DNA of 15,001 bases from Candidatus Anaerobutyricum stercoripullorum (GTDB lineage: Bacteria > Bacillota > Clostridia > Lachnospirales > Lachnospiraceae), in NCBI GenBank assembly GCA_019114885.1, contig DXEQ01000127.1, positions 1 through 15,001 of the forward strand, given 5' to 3'. A model generated the notes under the pieces. That model was given only the letters and a program-made list of their open reading frames with translations. It did no database searches and had not been told where the DNA came from. Below are positions 13,908 to 15,001 of the stretch, piece by piece. Both the position numbers and the translations under genes were made by a program. Positions within the stretch are counted from its first letter, which is position 1; each line of letters starts with the position of its first letter.

Positions 13908-15001
13908 CTATGACTGTAATGCATCAAACTTACATAACTGCTGACAGACGCCGCATCCCACGCATAAGGTCTCGTCAATGACAGCCTTTCCGTTTTTGAT
14001 GCTGATGGCCGGACAGCCCAGACGCATACAGGATTTACAGCCGATACAGTTCTTCTCTTCCACTTTCAGAGGAGGATTATGCTTCACATACTTAAGGAGC
14101 GCACACGGACGGCGGCTGATGATCACCGACGGCTCATCCGCTGCCAGTTCTTCCTTCACAGCCTTATCACAGGCATCCAGATCATATGGATCCACAACAA
14201 CCACCCGGTTGAAGCCCATGGATCTGCACAGGCTCTCCAGATCAATCTTACCTGCCGGGTCACCCTTGATATTATATCCGGTGGTCGGGTTCTGCTGATG
14301 TCCCGTCATACCGGTGATAGAGTTATCCAGAATCACCACTGTGGAATTGCTCTGATTATAGGCGATATTGGCAAGACCGGTCATACCGGAATGCATGAAG
14401 GTGGAATCACCGATGACCGCAACTGTCTTTCCTTCGCTCTCCTTGCCCAGCGCCTTATTGAATCCGTGGATCGCACTGATGGAAGCACCCATACAAAGCG
14501 TCATCTCCATAGCTCCGAGAGGAGCCACCGCACCCAGAGTATAACAACCGATATCTCCGAGTACTGTACATTTATTCTTTGCAAGTGTAAAGAACATACC
14601 ACGGTGCGGACAGCCCGCGCACATCACAGGAGGCCTTCCCGGAAGCGCCTCGCCCAGATTCTTGTGGGCCGGTACAGGCACACCCAGCTTCTCCGCGATC
14701 AGATTCTGAGAAAACTCGCCCTCCATCGGAAGCACGTCCTTGCCGGTCACAGTCAGACCCAGCTCCTTGCAGTGATTCTCGATGATTGGGTCCAGCTCCT
14801 CCACGATTACAAGCTTATCTACTTTGGAAGCAAAATCAAGAATCAGCTTCTCCGGCAGCGGATTAACCATACCAAGCTTCAGGATACAGGCATTCTCTCC
14901 AAACACTTCCTTGACATACTGATAGCTGGTAGAGGAAGTGATCACACCAATCTTTGTATCTCCCATCTCCACGCGGTTAAACTCACAGTTCTCCGCATAA
15001 G
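13908..15001 (-). CDS. iorA: Indolepyruvate ferredoxin oxidoreductase, alpha subunit (5' end beyond window)
   Basis: The visible 363 residues are the C-terminal part of IorA; the family is usually near 600 residues, so roughly 40 percent is missing past the right edge. The frame stays open to the last base, so the GTG or ATG codons around 14966-14972 are internal. Seen in order: a transketolase-C-like segment (KIGVITSSTSYQYVKE to GENACILKLGMVNPLP), CAGCPHRGMF, and the thiamine-diphosphate site with GDIGCYTLG and IGDSTFMHSGMTGLANIAYN plus the downstream ILDNSITGMTGHQQNP. The C-terminal ferredoxin domain has two Cys clusters, CIGCKSCMRLGCP and CVGCGVCQQLC. It binds thiamine diphosphate and iron-sulfur clusters and works with IorB. 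It is the first visible gene of the operon iorA-iorB-paaK-ddh-upp. Confidence 0.96.
   Translation of the reverse strand, partial: YAENCEFNRVEMGDTKIGVITSSTSYQYVKEVFGENACILKLGMVNPLPEKLILDFASKVDKLVIVEELDPIIENHCKELGLTVTGKDVLPMEGEFSQNLIAEKLGVPVPAHKNLGEALPGRPPVMCAGCPHRGMFFTLAKNKCTVLGDIGCYTLGAVAPLGAMEMTLCMGASISAIHGFNKALGKESEGKTVAVIGDSTFMHSGMTGLANIAYNQSNSTVVILDNSITGMTGHQQNPTTGYNIKGDPAGKIDLESLCRSMGFNRVVVVDPYDLDACDKAVKEELAADEPSVIISRRPCALLKYVKHNPPLKVEEKNCIGCKSCMRLGCPAISIKNGKAVIDETLCVGCGVCQQLCKFDALQS

Overview
The window looks like a chromosomal segment of an anaerobic, spore-former-lineage Firmicute, most likely of the Clostridia (Lachnospiraceae-like). This is inferred from the Spo0A-family regulators, strong AGGAGG-type ribosome binding sites, sigma-A promoters in AT-rich spacers, moderately GC-rich coding DNA, a ferredoxin-dependent indolepyruvate oxidoreductase, and a meso-diaminopimelate dehydrogenase. 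No rRNA, tRNA, CRISPR array, transposase or phage gene was seen.

Layout from left to right. (1) 110-1776, minus strand: two tandem Spo0A-type response regulators separated by 35 bases, without spoIVB upstream. (2) 1777-2119: a divergent control region with promoters for both sides and two inverted TTGTCGCA sites that resemble Spo0A boxes. (3) 2120-3652, plus strand: a sodium:solute symporter. (4) 3653-3810: convergent terminators. (5) 3811-7626, minus strand: an operon encoding an AMP-forming acyl-CoA synthetase, then a SulP/STAS transporter with an unusually long C-terminal tail. (6) 7627-8054: a 428-base divergent control region. It carries two good outward promoters, four copies of TATCRCTTTA in the ligase leader, and a GC-rich block with inverted ends. 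(7) 8055-10111, plus strand: a class I/II aminotransferase and a metal-dependent amidohydrolase. (8) 10127-10213: a long-stemmed bidirectional terminator. (9) 10230-15001, minus strand: in transcription order iorA (cut by the right edge), iorB, a phenylacetate-CoA ligase gene (paaK), ddh and upp.

The metabolic theme is amino acid and organic acid metabolism through CoA thioesters. A plausible route is: the aminotransferase makes 2-oxo acids (possibly arylpyruvates), IorAB oxidatively decarboxylates them to arylacetyl-CoA with reduction of ferredoxin, and the PaaK-type ligase interconverts arylacetyl-CoA and arylacetate. The AMP ligase/SulP pair and the symporter would handle uptake and activation of carboxylates. 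The substrates are not proven by the sequence. The ddh and upp genes appear to be housekeeping genes at the end of the ior operon. The most unusual items are the tandem Spo0A paralogues, one of which has an altered phosphorylation pocket, and the two structured divergent control regions.
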